From an uncultured Massilia sp. (GTDB taxonomy: Bacteria > Pseudomonadota > Gammaproteobacteria > Burkholderiales > Burkholderiaceae_D): a stretch of 64,000 nucleotides of DNA. The notes under the pieces were generated by a model. It made no database searches and was not told where the DNA came from. It was given only the letters and a program-made list of their open reading frames with translations. Below are positions 35,969 to 45,334 of the stretch, piece after piece. The stretch spans positions 173,894-237,893 of the forward strand of contig NZ_CAJYEB010000010.1 of the NCBI RefSeq assembly GCF_913773735.1. Direction: 5' to 3'. Positions within the stretch are counted from its first letter, which is position 1; each line of letters starts with the position of its first letter. Made by a program: the position numbers and the translations under genes.

Positions 35969-36411
35969 GGGGCGGCATCCCCGAACAACTGGCGCTCGAC
36001 CTCGGGCGCCAGCAGGCGCGCGGGCTCGAGCAGCTGCACCAGGCCGGGTTCGACGGCGGCGATGCGGCCCAGCCAGGGCGCCGCCGCCACGCCGCCCTCG
36101 GCCAGCCGGGCGCCGAGGTCGGCCACGCCCGCGACGCGTTCGGCCTTCAGGCCCAGGCGGCGCATGCGCCCGAGCGCCGCCACCTCGACCAGCAGGATGC
36201 GGGTGTCGTAGCGCACGGCGTCCGGCGGGCTGCCGGCCAGGCGCGACAGGTCGATCACGGGCACCGGCTCGCCATGCAGGTCCAGCAGGCCGGGCACGTA
36301 GTGCGGCGCGCCGGGCAGAGCCTTCAGGCGCGCCACCGGCAGCACCCGCTGCACGGCCGCCAGCGGCAGCGCATAGCGCTCGCGCCCGATGTGGAACAGC
36401 ATCGCCTTCAT
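35965..36411 (-). CDS. wspB: CheW-type coupling protein WspB
   Basis: A 148-residue single CheW domain. MLFHIGRERYALPLAAVQRVLPV and YVPGLLDLHGEPVPVIDLSRL match the two conserved CheW blocks. It sits 8 bases after wspA and overlaps wspC by 4 bases. Confidence 0.92.
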   Translation of the reverse strand: MKAMLFHIGRERYALPLAAVQRVLPVARLKALPGAPHYVPGLLDLHGEPVPVIDLSRLAGSPPDAVRYDTRILLVEVAALGRMRRLGLKAERVAGVADLGARLAEGGVAAAPWLGRIAAVEPGLVQLLEPARLLAPEVERQLFGDAAP

Positions 36412-36419
36412 GCGCCGCC

Positions 36420-38222
36420 CTACATCGTGACCGCGAAGGTCGCGACCGACTGCTGCAGGTCGCCGGCGGCGTACTGCAGCTGGTGCACCGCCTCGCTGGT
36501 GGCCTTGAGCGATTCGACGGTCTGCTGGCTGGCGTCGGACAGCTGCGTCATCGTCTCGGTGATCTGCGAGGCGCCCACGGCCTGCGACTGCATGCCCTGC
36601 AGCACGAGGTCGAAGCGCGGCGCCAGCTTGCGCACCTGGTCGGTCATGCCCGACAGCTGCCCGGCCACGCGGCGCACTTCGCCCACGCTGCGCCGGATCT
36701 CTTCGGCAAACTTGTCCATGCCCATCACGCTGGCCGCCACCGCTGACTGCATCTCCTTGAGCATCTGCTCGATGTCCCAGGTCGACACCGAGGTCTGGTC
36801 GGCCAGGCGGCGGATCTCGGCGGCCACCACGGCGAAGCCGCGTCCCGCCTCGCCGGCCTTTTCCGCCTCGATGGCGGCGTTCAGCGACAGGATGTTGGTC
36901 TGGTCGGCCACCTTGGTGATGGTGACCAGCACGCCGGTGATGTTGTTGGCCTTCTCGGACAGCGCGGCCAGCTTGGCGCCGATCGAGTCGGTGGCCGCCA
37001 CCATCTGCTGCATGGTCTGGTCCATGCGCTCCAGGTTGTCCTGCGCCTCGGCCGTGGCGTTGGTCGTGTAGTCGGCGACCTCGGTGGCTTCCTCCATCGT
37101 GCGCAGCAGCTGCGAGGTGTTGGCCGAGATCTCGCGCGTGGTCGACAGCACCTCGACGCTGGTCTGGGCCTGCTCGATGCCGGTCGCCTCCTGCTGGCGC
37201 GCGGACGCCGCGATCTGGGTCGCCGACGTGGTCACCTGGATGCCGGCGCGCTGGACGTTGTTGAGCAGGCTGCGCAGGTTGCCGAACATCGCCGCCAGGC
37301 CTTCGCCCATGCGGCCGATGGCATCCTCGCCGCGCACGGTGATGGCGCCGGTGAGGTCGCCGCGCGCCGCCTTCGACACGGTGTCGAGCAGGGCGTCGAC
37401 CTTGGCGCGCAGTTCGCGCGAGGCCGCGAGTTCCTTGGCCTGGTTGTCCTCGATGGCCTGGGCCATGCGGTTGAATTCGAGCGCCACCCGTCCCACCTCG
37501 TCGCCCGACATCACCTCGGCGCGCGCGCCGCCGGCGCCGCCGGCGATCTGGCGGCTGGCGTCGGCCAGGCTGGCCAGCGGGCGCGAGATCGCGCGCACCA
37601 GCAGCGTGGCGATCAGGATCGCCAGCACCACGCAGGTGACGCCGCCGCCGGTGATGAGCAGGTTCATCGATTCGCGCAACGCTGCGGTGTCCTGCTGGCG
37701 GCGCGCCAGCAGGCGGCTTTCCTCGCCCTCGACGTCGCCCAGCAGCGCGCGCATCGCGGCCACGGTGGCCGTACCCTTGAGCACTGCGGCCTCGTTCGAC
37801 GCCACGCCGGCCGCGCCGTTCGCGCGCCGCGCCTCGATCTGCGGGCCGATCAGCTGGTCCATCCAGGCCGTCATCATCGCGTCCAGCCGGTCCAGGCGCT
37901 GGCGCTGCACGGGGTTGTCGACGGTGAGGTCCTGGGCGCGCTTGAGATGGCCGCGCGCGCTCGCGTATTCGGTGCGGATCGGGGCGACCAGCGTCTCGTT
38001 GCCAGTGATCAGGTAGCCGCGCGTGGACGCCTGCACCTGCAGCACCGAGGTCGCGACCTGGTCGGTTTCCAGCAGCACTTCGAGCGTGTGGCGGTTCCAG
38101 CCGTTGGCCTCGGACAGGCGGGCGAAGTTCTGGTAGGCGAGGATGAGCAGGAACAGGATGATCGCGACGATCGCGCCGAAGCCGGCGACCAGCTTGTTCT
38201 TGATGCTCAGGTTGCGAAACAT
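36420..38222 (-). CDS. wspA: Surface-sensing chemoreceptor WspA
   Basis: A 600-residue membrane methyl-accepting protein: transmembrane helix 1 (about 12-31), a four-helix-type extracytoplasmic domain (about 32-200; RGYLITGNETL), transmembrane helix 2 (about 203-225), HAMP, and a cytoplasmic signalling hairpin with the kinase-contact tip (DQTNILSLNAAIEAEKAGEAGRGF split over the tip). No C-terminal CheR-tether pentapeptide is seen. The start MFRNLS at 38220-38222 has CAGGAGCCTCC upstream. First wsp gene. Confidence 0.92.
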   Translation of the reverse strand: MFRNLSIKNKLVAGFGAIVAIILFLLILAYQNFARLSEANGWNRHTLEVLLETDQVATSVLQVQASTRGYLITGNETLVAPIRTEYASARGHLKRAQDLTVDNPVQRQRLDRLDAMMTAWMDQLIGPQIEARRANGAAGVASNEAAVLKGTATVAAMRALLGDVEGEESRLLARRQQDTAALRESMNLLITGGGVTCVVLAILIATLLVRAISRPLASLADASRQIAGGAGGARAEVMSGDEVGRVALEFNRMAQAIEDNQAKELAASRELRAKVDALLDTVSKAARGDLTGAITVRGEDAIGRMGEGLAAMFGNLRSLLNNVQRAGIQVTTSATQIAASARQQEATGIEQAQTSVEVLSTTREISANTSQLLRTMEEATEVADYTTNATAEAQDNLERMDQTMQQMVAATDSIGAKLAALSEKANNITGVLVTITKVADQTNILSLNAAIEAEKAGEAGRGFAVVAAEIRRLADQTSVSTWDIEQMLKEMQSAVAASVMGMDKFAEEIRRSVGEVRRVAGQLSGMTDQVRKLAPRFDLVLQGMQSQAVGASQITETMTQLSDASQQTVESLKATSEAVHQLQYAAGDLQQSVATFAVTM

Positions 38223-38271
38223 GGAGGCTCCTGTGTCTGGATTCGGGCCGACTGTAGCATGTTGCCCGGTG

Positions 38272-38592
38272 CTACGAAAGGGCGGCGACCGGCAGCGGGG
38301 CCAGCCCGTGGCGCGCCCGCGCCCGCCGGCATGTCTCGTCGCCGGGCTCGACCTCGCGGCAGGGGGACGGACGGTGCGGGTAGACGCGGCACGCCACGGC
38401 GCCGCCGGGGCCAGTCTCCAGCGCCGCGCAGCGCGGTTGCGCGGCATGCGTGCCGGCCATGCAGGCGTAGTGGGCGTTGACCTGCTCGGTCCAGCCGGCC
38501 GGCAGGCCGCGCTCGTCGGCCTCGGCCCAGTAGAACGAGACGCGATAACGCATGCAGCAGGCGCCGCAGGCAAGGCAGGGATTGTCGTCCAT
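38272..38592 (-). CDS. YkgJ-family cysteine-cluster protein
   Basis: A 106-residue protein with the YkgJ zinc/iron-chelating cluster: CLACGACCMRYRVSF near the N-terminus, then C-M-A, RCAALE, ACRVYPHRPSPCREVEPG. The start MDDNPCLACG (ATG at 38590-38592) gives the usual length. Function of the family is poorly defined. It lies 49 bases before wspA on the same strand, so it may head the wsp transcript; it is divergent from the siderophore receptor, close to the Fur-like site. Confidence 0.85.
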   Translation of the reverse strand: MDDNPCLACGACCMRYRVSFYWAEADERGLPAGWTEQVNAHYACMAGTHAAQPRCAALETGPGGAVACRVYPHRPSPCREVEPGDETCRRARARHGLAPLPVAALS

Positions 38593-38674
38593 CGGCACGG
38601 TCGAATGAATGCAAGGTGGATGAAGAATAGTAGCGCGGACGCAACAACATGCAAAGCGCAAGTACTGATAAAAC

Positions 38675-38695
38675 AAATGAGAATGATTCGCGTTT
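38675..38695. promoter_or_regulatory. Fur-box-like site between ykgJ-type gene and siderophore receptor
   Basis: AAATGAGAATGATTCGCGTTT matches the common ATGAGAAT-(C/G)-ATTCTCAT form of the Fur box well in its left half (ATGAGAATGATT) and less in its right half. It lies about 70-90 bases before the receptor start, where iron repression would be expected. Confidence 0.65.
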
Positions 38696-38764
38696 ACTTA
38701 AGGCATAAAGTTTGGTAAAGTCTTTGCGTTGCCGGAAACATTTCATAAAAAACTTCCAAGCAGG

Positions 38765-41146
38765 ATGCCAGACCATTCCATGAAAGCCATGATCAAGAGC
38801 CGCAAGCATTCCACCCCGATCCGCCGTCCCGCCAGCGCCGCCCAGCTCGCGCTGTCGATGCTGGTACTGCCGCTGGCCGCGCATGCGGCCGACGATGCCG
38901 CCGCCGCCGCCACTGCCGCCACCGCGACCGCGACCGCCACGGCCAGCGCGGCCGCCACGCCGGCGCCCGAATTCAACGAGGGCCGCGACGTGCCGCGCCG
39001 CGTGCACATCCGCGGCGAGAAGGAAAACGACTTCAAGGCCGACCACGCCCAGTCCGCCAAGTACACCGAAAAGCTGGTCGACACGCCGCAGACCGTCATC
39101 GTCATCAAGAAGGAACTGTTCGAGCAGCAGGGCGCGACCACGCTGACCGAGGCGCTGCGCAACACGCCGGGCGTCGGCACCTTCTTCCTGGGCGAGAACG
39201 GCAGCACCAACACCGGCGACGCGATCTACATGCGCGGCTTCGACACCTCGGGCAGCCTGTTCGTCGACGGCATCCGCGACATCGGCTCGATCTCGCGCGA
39301 CGTCTTCAACATCGAGCAGATCGACGTCCTGAAGGGCCCGGCGGGCACCGACACCGGCCGCGGCGCGCCGACCGGCTCGATCAACCTGAACACCAAGCAG
39401 CCGACGCTCAAGAGCGCGGCCGGCGCCAGCGTCACCGTCGGCGAGGAACACCGCCGCCGCGCCACCGCCGACATCAACCAGGTGATCGACCACGCCAGCG
39501 GCACCGCCTTCCGCCTGAACCTGCTGGACCAGGACAACGGCGCCCCGGGCCGCGACGTCGTGCGCGACAAGCGCTGGGGCGTGGCGCCGTCGCTGGCGTT
39601 CGGCCTGAACGGCGCGACCCGCCTGTACCTGGACTACCTGCACGTCAAGCAGGACAATACCCCGGACGGCGGCGTGCCGACCGTCGGCCTGCCGGGCTAC
39701 ACCAGCCCGGACGCGAAGACCGATCCGGCGCTGAACACGGCGGCGCGCGTCGATCCGCGCAACTTCTACGGCTCGACGGCCGACTACGACAAGGTCAAGG
39801 CCGACATGGCCACCGCCATCATCGAGCACGAGTTCAGCCCGCGCATGAAGCTGCGCAACACCAGCCGCTACGGCAAGACCAAGCAGGACTACCTGCTCAG
39901 CGCCTTCATGGGCACCGCCGCCAACCTGGTGACGACCGGCGACCCGTCGACCTGGACGCTGGCGCGCACCAACCGCACCATCAAGGACCAGGAAAACACG
40001 GTGCTGGCCAACCAGACCACGCTGACCAGCGAATTCGCCACCGGCGCGCTGGACCACACGCTGGTCGCCGGCCTCGACCTGACCGACGAGAAGCAGAAGA
40101 ACTTCAGCTATACCGGCGGCGGCACGCTGGCCCCGGCCAATTTCTATCACCCGGACCCGTCGATCCAGCCGGTCGGCCTGAACCTGGTGCGCAGCGGCGC
40201 CCGCACCCAGGGCCAGACGACCACCCAGTCCGGCTACCTGCTCGACACCGTCAAGCTGGGCGACAAGTGGCTGTTCGGCGCCTCGGTGCGCGTGGACCGC
40301 TTCGACACCGAATACGATGCCGTGACGCTGTCGACGGCGACGGCCAACCCGACGCTGCCGGTGGGCACCCAGATCCCGAACCACGTCGAGCTGTCCGACC
40401 ACCTGGTCAGCGGCAAGGTCTCGGCCCTGTACAAGCCGACCGAGAACAGCAGCGTGTACGCGCTGTGGGCCAACTCGAAGCAGCCGCCGGGTTCGAACCT
40501 GACGCTGAGCACCGGCGCCAACAGCGCGTCGAATCCGATCTACGATCCGCAGGTCAGCACCACGACCGAGATCGGCGGCAAGCTCGAGCTGATGAACCGC
40601 AAGCTGGGCCTGAACGCGGCGATCTATCGCACCGACGTCAAGAACGAGGTCGAGCAGGATCCGGTCGACCTGAAGTACTACCAGACCGGCAAGAAGCGCG
40701 TGCAGGGCATCGAGCTGAGCGTGACGGGCGAGATCACCCGCGAATGGATGGTCAATGCGGGCTACACCTACATGGACACCAGCATCGAATCGGGCAAGCT
40801 GGTCACGGCGGCCGCGGCCAACGCGCTGAGCTACACGCCCAAGAGCGCCTTCACCAGCTGGACCACGTACCAGTTCCCGTTCGGCCTGAAGGTGGGCGGC
40901 GGCGTGCGCTACCAGGGCAAGCTGCTGCGCGGCACCGACGGCGCCGTTGGCACCCCGGCGTACGCGGAAGACTACACGGTGGTGGACCTGATGGCCGCCT
41001 ACCGCATCAACCGCCACGTCGACCTGCAGCTGAACGTGTACAACGTGGGCGACAAGGAGTACGTCGCGGCGATCAACAAGAGCGGCTACCGCTACACGCC
41101 GGGCGCGCCGCGCTGGGCCAGCCTGACCGCCAACTTCCACTTCTGA
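38765..41146 (+). CDS. Fiu-like TonB-dependent catecholate siderophore receptor
   Basis: A 793-residue outer-membrane receptor. After a signal region (ALSMLVLPLAAHA) come an Ala/Thr-rich stretch, the plug domain (QTVIVIKKELFEQQGATTLT, NTPGVG, GDAIYMRGFDTSGSLFVDGIRD, GRGAPTGSIN) and a 22-strand barrel ending in ANFHF. The plug wording (TGDAIYMRG, GSISRD, GPAGTDTGR) is close to E. coli Fiu, which takes iron-catecholates. The start is uncertain: ATG at 38765, 38780 and 38789 are all possible; earlier codons are non-ATG. A Fur-like box upstream and a terminator downstream bracket it as a single unit. Confidence 0.92.
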   Translation: MPDHSMKAMIKSRKHSTPIRRPASAAQLALSMLVLPLAAHAADDAAAAATAATATATATASAAATPAPEFNEGRDVPRRVHIRGEKENDFKADHAQSAKYTEKLVDTPQTVIVIKKELFEQQGATTLTEALRNTPGVGTFFLGENGSTNTGDAIYMRGFDTSGSLFVDGIRDIGSISRDVFNIEQIDVLKGPAGTDTGRGAPTGSINLNTKQPTLKSAAGASVTVGEEHRRRATADINQVIDHASGTAFRLNLLDQDNGAPGRDVVRDKRWGVAPSLAFGLNGATRLYLDYLHVKQDNTPDGGVPTVGLPGYTSPDAKTDPALNTAARVDPRNFYGSTADYDKVKADMATAIIEHEFSPRMKLRNTSRYGKTKQDYLLSAFMGTAANLVTTGDPSTWTLARTNRTIKDQENTVLANQTTLTSEFATGALDHTLVAGLDLTDEKQKNFSYTGGGTLAPANFYHPDPSIQPVGLNLVRSGARTQGQTTTQSGYLLDTVKLGDKWLFGASVRVDRFDTEYDAVTLSTATANPTLPVGTQIPNHVELSDHLVSGKVSALYKPTENSSVYALWANSKQPPGSNLTLSTGANSASNPIYDPQVSTTTEIGGKLELMNRKLGLNAAIYRTDVKNEVEQDPVDLKYYQTGKKRVQGIELSVTGEITREWMVNAGYTYMDTSIESGKLVTAAAANALSYTPKSAFTSWTTYQFPFGLKVGGGVRYQGKLLRGTDGAVGTPAYAEDYTVVDLMAAYRINRHVDLQLNVYNVGDKEYVAAINKSGYRYTPGAPRWASLTANFHF

Positions 41147-41193
41147 CCGTAGCCGGTCCCGGACGCTCCCGGGACCGTGCAGCCCGGGTCCGC

Positions 41194-41228
41194 GCCGCCC
41201 TTTCCCGTCGGGGAAGGGCGGCTTTTTT
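41194..41228 (+). terminator. Terminator after the siderophore receptor
   Basis: A 13-bp stem (41194-41206 with 41210-41222, one G-U pair) with a 3-base loop is followed by six T residues. It lies 48 bases past the receptor stop and just before the convergent HvfC-like gene. Confidence 0.85.
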
Positions 41229-41232
41229 CATG

Positions 41233-42084
41233 TCAGCCGACAGCCACCAGTCCGGCCCCGGCCGCCAGCGGCACCCACAGCAGCGCATCGGCCAGCACCC
41301 GTTCCGGCGCCAGGGCGCAGGCCGTCGCGGCGTGCAGGGCGCAGGCGTGGGCCGGCGCGCCTTCCTGCGCGGCCTGCAGGAAGTGGAATTGCCAGGGTTC
41401 GAGCACGTGCACGGCGGTGCGGTAGTGCAGCCGGCCCACGGCCAGGCGCGTCGGCGCCGGTGCGGGCGGCAGCGGCAGGTCGGCGTCGTCCCGCGCGCGC
41501 GCCGCCGCCTGCCAGTAGGCGTGCACTGGATAGTCCAGCGCGAGCAGGCGGGTGCACTGCGCCGGCGTCACGCGCGCATCCGGGCGGCACAGCCAGTCCA
41601 GCATGCCGGGGCGGTCCGCCGGGGCGGCGCCTTCGAGGCCGCGCGCCCGCCCCGCTTCGCCCAGCGCCCGTTCCAGCCGCGCCAGCTGGGCCGGGAAGGC
41701 GAAGCGCCGGGTGGCCTCGGGGTCCCGCGTCGCAGGCTGGCTGGCCGCCAGGAAGCCGGCGAAGCCGGCGCCCAGGTCGTACAGCGTCGGCGAGCGCGAA
41801 GGGTGGCGCCAGACATAGGCCTTCGCGAAGAAGTCGAACAGCGCGCCGCCCATGACCCGGTGCAGCACCGGAAAGTCGGCGCGCATGCATTCGAGCAGGC
41901 GCAGCACGTAGCCGTCGGCGTAGACGTGCAGGCGCGATGCCGGCAGGCCGGGGGCGGGGCGCAGCACCTCGTGCTCGGCCAGCCCGTGGCGCGCCTGGGC
42001 CAGGGCCAGGCCGCGCGCGGCGCCGCCCGGTGTCATGATGGCCGCCAGGAACCACGCCTGCGACTCGGCCAGCGGCGCCGTCAT
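41233..42084 (-). CDS. HvfC/DUF2063-type MNIO partner protein
   Basis: A 283-residue protein whose N-terminal ~100 residues match the HvfC/BufC (DUF2063) domain: LYVYADGY-like [28 protein letters not shown] and [22 protein letters not shown]. In known systems such proteins present the precursor peptide to the DUF692 iron oxidase. The remaining part is Ala/Leu-rich with no catalytic motif. The start (ATG 42082-42084) overlaps the DUF692 stop by ATGA, implying coupled translation. Confidence 0.85.
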   Translation of the reverse strand: MTAPLAESQAWFLAAIMTPGGAARGLALAQARHGLAEHEVLRPAPGLPASRLHVYADGYVLRLLECMRADFPVLHRVMGGALFDFFAKAYVWRHPSRSPTLYDLGAGFAGFLAASQPATRDPEATRRFAFPAQLARLERALGEAGRARGLEGAAPADRPGMLDWLCRPDARVTPAQCTRLLALDYPVHAYWQAAARARDDADLPLPPAPAPTRLAVGRLHYRTAVHVLEPWQFHFLQAAQEGAPAHACALHAATACALAPERVLADALLWVPLAAGAGLVAVG

Positions 42085-43034
42085 GGCGGCACCGCCTCGG
42101 CGTGCGCCGGCCCGAGGTGAAAGCCCAGCGGCCCGGCCAGCACGGTCTCCCGCTCCGGCGCGGCGCGGCGCACCGGCGCCTCGGCGAATTCGCCGCGCAG
42201 CGCCGCGCGCGCCTTGTCCAGTTCCGCCAGCAGCTCCGGGTAGGGGGGGATGTTCGCATCCCATTCGAGCATGGCGGCCACGCCGCCGGTCAGGCGCTGG
42301 GCCAGCGCATACAGGCGCCAGACGGCGGCCGGCACCGGCGCGTCGTGGGTGTCGACCAGGTAGCCGCCGCAGTCGGTGGGGCCGGCCAGGTGGATCTGCA
42401 CGATGTGGCGCGGCGGCAGGCTGCGGATGTAGCGCTCCGCGTCGAAGCCGTGGTTGACGGACGAGACGTGGACGTTGTTCACGTCGAGCAGCAGGCCGCA
42501 GCCGGTGTCCTCGGCCAGGCGGCCGAGGAATTCCCATTCCGGCATGCTGGAACCGGCGAATTCCACATAGCTGCTCGGGTTTTCCACGATCAGCGGGCGG
42601 CCCAGGAAATCCTGCACCGCGCGCACCCGCGCCGCCACGTGGCGCAGGCTGGCTTCGTGCAGCGGCAGCGGCAGCAGGTCGTGGCTGTTGACGGACGCAG
42701 CGCCGGTCCAGCACAGGTGGTCGGACACCCACGCCGGACGCAGCTCGGCCGCCAGTGCGCGCAGCCTGGCCAGGTAGGCCATGTCGAGCGGATCGCTGCT
42801 GCCGATCGACAGCGAGACGCCGTGCATGACGATCGGCACCCGGGCCGCGATGCGGTCCAGCACCGCGCGCGCCCAGCCGTGGTTGTCGATGAAGTTCTCG
42901 CTGATGATCTCGAACCAGTCGACGCGCGGGCCATGCGCGAGGATGTCCTGGAAGTGCACGTTGCGCAGGCCCACGCCCAGGCCCAGGTTCGGGAGGCCCA
43001 GGCGCGCGGGCGCGCCGGTGGTCGGCGCCGCCAT
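42081..43034 (-). CDS. DUF692 multinuclear non-heme iron oxidase (MNIO)
   Basis: A 317-residue TIM-barrel of the DUF692 family (MbnB, TglH, HvfB/BufB relatives), which modify cysteine-containing peptides with two or three iron ions. Candidate ligands in order: His71 ([10 protein letters not shown]), His106 (SDHLCW), Glu151 (VENPSSY), Asp184 and His189 (LDVNNVHV), His215 (QIHLAG), Asp228/His230 (DTHD) and Glu257 (LEWD). All expected positions appear filled. The start overlaps the stop of the ferritin-like gene (TGATG), so the two are translationally coupled. Confidence 0.92.
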   Translation of the reverse strand: MAAPTTGAPARLGLPNLGLGVGLRNVHFQDILAHGPRVDWFEIISENFIDNHGWARAVLDRIAARVPIVMHGVSLSIGSSDPLDMAYLARLRALAAELRPAWVSDHLCWTGAASVNSHDLLPLPLHEASLRHVAARVRAVQDFLGRPLIVENPSSYVEFAGSSMPEWEFLGRLAEDTGCGLLLDVNNVHVSSVNHGFDAERYIRSLPPRHIVQIHLAGPTDCGGYLVDTHDAPVPAAVWRLYALAQRLTGGVAAMLEWDANIPPYPELLAELDKARAALRGEFAEAPVRRAAPERETVLAGPLGFHLGPAHAEAVPP

Positions 43035-45058
43035 CAGGTCGACGGCGGCAGGGCGATGCGCAGGTCGCTCGGCGCGGGTTTCGCGCCGGGGTCCTGGTGG
43101 CGCGCGCTCATCACCTTGCTGTAGGCTTCCCAGGCGGTGTCGTAGACGCTGTCGCCGAGCGAGAAGCTGAGCGTCTCCTTGATCGAGACGGCGCCGTGGT
43201 CCGGGGCGGCGCCGAACTCGTACAGCGTCATGGTGCCGGCGGCCGGATACAGCTGGGAGGCCGAGATCGGCACGGCGCAGCCGCCGAAGGTCTTGCACTT
43301 GTTGTCCGAGGGCGCGCTGTAGAACGAGGGAACGGGCGTCGGCTTGGGGCCGCCGCACAGGTTGGCGGCGGTGGGCAGCGGCGCCGCCTTCACCGCGTGG
43401 CCGCAGGAACCGCCGCCGGTATCCAGCTGGGCGAAGCCGCAGCCGCCCTGGGCGTGGCAGCCGTTCGAGCCGCGGCAGGTGTGGTAGACCGCCAGCGCCG
43501 CGCAGGCATTGCCGTTGCTGCCCTGCGGGTCGCCGTCCAGGCTCAGGCCCTGGCAGGCGTGGTACAGCGTGGACTGGTCCGGCAGCGGCACGCCCACCGA
43601 CAGGTCGGGCGACTTGCCCAGCACTGCCCAGCAGATCGAGAAGCGGTCGCCGGCGCCGACCATCGACGGATAGGGGAAGCCGAGGTCCTGGTCCTTCCAG
43701 TATTGGTCCAGCACCGAGGTGATGCCGTACACGGCCCCGGTGGCGACGGTGCTCAGCATCGCCAGCGTGTCCGTGCCCTGCTTGAGGTTGTTGAGCGCGG
43801 TAGCCACCTGCGCCGGCGTCGGGATGTTGTCCGGCGCGGCGGCGGCGTCGTACTCGCTGTTGGTCAGCATGGCGTCGGTCCAGGTGCTGGCCGGATCGGC
43901 GTGCCAGTGCGCCCAGGTCGTCACGTCGGCGAGCATGTCCTTGACCTGGCCGAAGCGCTCGTAGTGGTCGTAGGCGGCGTAGTCGGCGCGCGCGGCGGCG
44001 TCGGCCGAGCGCGCGTGGCCGCCGGCATTGGTGTAGGACGGGTAGTCTGCCTCGAGCGCCGCGCGGTCTTCGCGGTAGTCGGGTTGCACGGCCTTGAGCA
44101 TGGCACCGCGGCGGTAGCGCTTGATCGCGCTCTCGTTGCCCTCGCCCTGGTCGGTGATCGCGGCCATCATGTCGATCGCCTTGTCGAACGTGGCGATGGT
44201 GTTGGGGTCGTCCTTGGCGAACAGCGTCGCGAAATGCGGGAATTCCGCCTTCGCGTGGCCCGGCACGGTGCTGTTGAACATGTCCTGCTGCACGGTGCCC
44301 GGCTTGTACAGCTTGTCCCACAACGTCTCGCCATCTTCGTACTCGATGCTGATGTACTGGGCGTAGCACTGGTACATGTGGCCGATGGTGCCGAACAGCG
44401 GCAGGTCGGCCGACGTCATGCCCGGGGTCCAGTTTTCGAACGGCACTTGCGGGAAGTAGGTCTGCGGATGGGCCGCGTGGAAGGCCGCCAGTTCGCCCTG
44501 GAACTGGTCCTCGGGCTGCTCGATCGCCAGGAACAGGTCGCACTGGTTGGCGTTGAGTTCCTCGAGCGCCACGCGCACGTGCTTGTAGTTCTCGGTGTGC
44601 TGCAGGTCGACGATGTGCGGGATCAAGGTCTTGGTCGGGCCGTAGCAGGTCCAGCCGTGCTGGTCGTCCTGCAGCGCGTTGCCGGTGAAGCAGGGGCTGG
44701 CGCCGATCGCGGTGGCGAGGTTCGCGGCGATCTGCAGGTGCAGCATCTCCTGGATGAACACGCTGAAGATGATGTTGAAGGCTTTCTGGTTCGGCGCGTC
44801 GGTGCCGGCGCCGGCGCGCACGCCGGTGCCCATGCCCGGCCACTGGCGGCCCTTGTAGTAGCTGAGCCACTTGGAATTGATCTGGTGCGTGCCCTGGATC
44901 GAGTACATCGTGCTCATGTAGAGCGGGATCGTGAACAGCTCGACCTCGACGGCCGCCTGGGCGATCGCGTACAGGGCGGCGGTGTCGTCGGCGAGCTTGG
45001 CGAGGGGGCGTTTGGTGGCGGGTGGGGACGGGTCTTTTCCTGCAACGGGCATTTCCAT
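43034..45058 (-). CDS. Ferritin-like (VioB-type) protein with cysteine-rich C-terminal segment
   Basis: A 674-residue protein. Residues ~25-240 are a ferritin-like domain of the kind found in VioB/RebD iminophenyl-pyruvate dimer synthases, with likely iron ligands Glu40, Glu104, His107 (QEMLHL), Glu180 and a TIGHMY helix (His227). Residues ~410-480 ([15 protein letters not shown]) are less recognisable. Residues 500-594 hold nine cysteines (502, 519, 528, 534, 540, 552, 568, 588, 594), several in C-x-G-x-N-x-C / GGC patterns. There is no signal peptide. The start (45056-45058) follows GGAGAACGAC. It is the first gene of the MNIO operon. No other violacein or rebeccamycin genes are present. 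Confidence 0.82.
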   Translation of the reverse strand: MEMPVAGKDPSPPATKRPLAKLADDTAALYAIAQAAVEVELFTIPLYMSTMYSIQGTHQINSKWLSYYKGRQWPGMGTGVRAGAGTDAPNQKAFNIIFSVFIQEMLHLQIAANLATAIGASPCFTGNALQDDQHGWTCYGPTKTLIPHIVDLQHTENYKHVRVALEELNANQCDLFLAIEQPEDQFQGELAAFHAAHPQTYFPQVPFENWTPGMTSADLPLFGTIGHMYQCYAQYISIEYEDGETLWDKLYKPGTVQQDMFNSTVPGHAKAEFPHFATLFAKDDPNTIATFDKAIDMMAAITDQGEGNESAIKRYRRGAMLKAVQPDYREDRAALEADYPSYTNAGGHARSADAAARADYAAYDHYERFGQVKDMLADVTTWAHWHADPASTWTDAMLTNSEYDAAAAPDNIPTPAQVATALNNLKQGTDTLAMLSTVATGAVYGITSVLDQYWKDQDLGFPYPSMVGAGDRFSICWAVLGKSPDLSVGVPLPDQSTLYHACQGLSLDGDPQGSNGNACAALAVYHTCRGSNGCHAQGGCGFAQLDTGGGSCGHAVKAAPLPTAANLCGGPKPTPVPSFYSAPSDNKCKTFGGCAVPISASQLYPAAGTMTLYEFGAAPDHGAVSIKETLSFSLGDSVYDTAWEAYSKVMSARHQDPGAKPAPSDLRIALPPST

Positions 45059-45218
45059 GTCGTTCTCCAAAAGGATGCGTTTCGAACTGTCGAAGTGAGG
45101 CACGCCGGTACCCCTGCGGGCACCTCCGGATGCGGCATCCATTGCGTTCCATGCCACGGGCAAGCACGCATTTTGATGCCTTGATGAAATATTTATGCAT
45201 CCGGCCCAATGGAGACTA

Positions 45219-45235
45219 ATGTAAAAATATTACAT
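45219..45235. promoter_or_regulatory. ATGTAA-N5-TTACAT palindrome upstream of the MNIO operon
   Basis: A perfect 6-bp inverted repeat with a 5-base A/T spacer sits in a short AT-rich tract, about 160 bases before the ferritin-like gene and between it and the argG terminator. It has the form of a dimeric regulator site. The regulator is not identifiable from the window. Confidence 0.4.
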
Positions 45236-45250
45236 AAACAATTGCACGGA

Positions 45251-45290
45251 TGTAAAAACAACAAAACCGCCTCAAGGGCGGTTTTGTTGA
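45251..45290 (-). terminator. Terminator of argG
   Basis: A 12-bp stem, AACAAAACCGCC (45260-45271) with its complement (45277-45288), has a 5-base loop and is followed on the minus strand by TGTTTTTACA. It lies 45 bases past the argG stop. Confidence 0.85.
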
Positions 45291-45334
45291 TAATAATCAA
45301 GACCAAGCAGCTTGATTATGTTATATGGCGACCA

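Noticed and set aside
43034..45058. Violacein or rebeccamycin pathway
   Set aside because: The ferritin-like domain is VioB/RebD-like, but no vioA, vioC, vioD, vioE or related genes are present, and the protein is shorter than VioB.
41233..45334. Canonical bufferin/HvfA system with a small DUF2282-type precursor
   Set aside because: I looked for a short Cys-rich signal-peptide gene in the operon and its 276-base leader and found none; the DoxX-type membrane partner is also missing.
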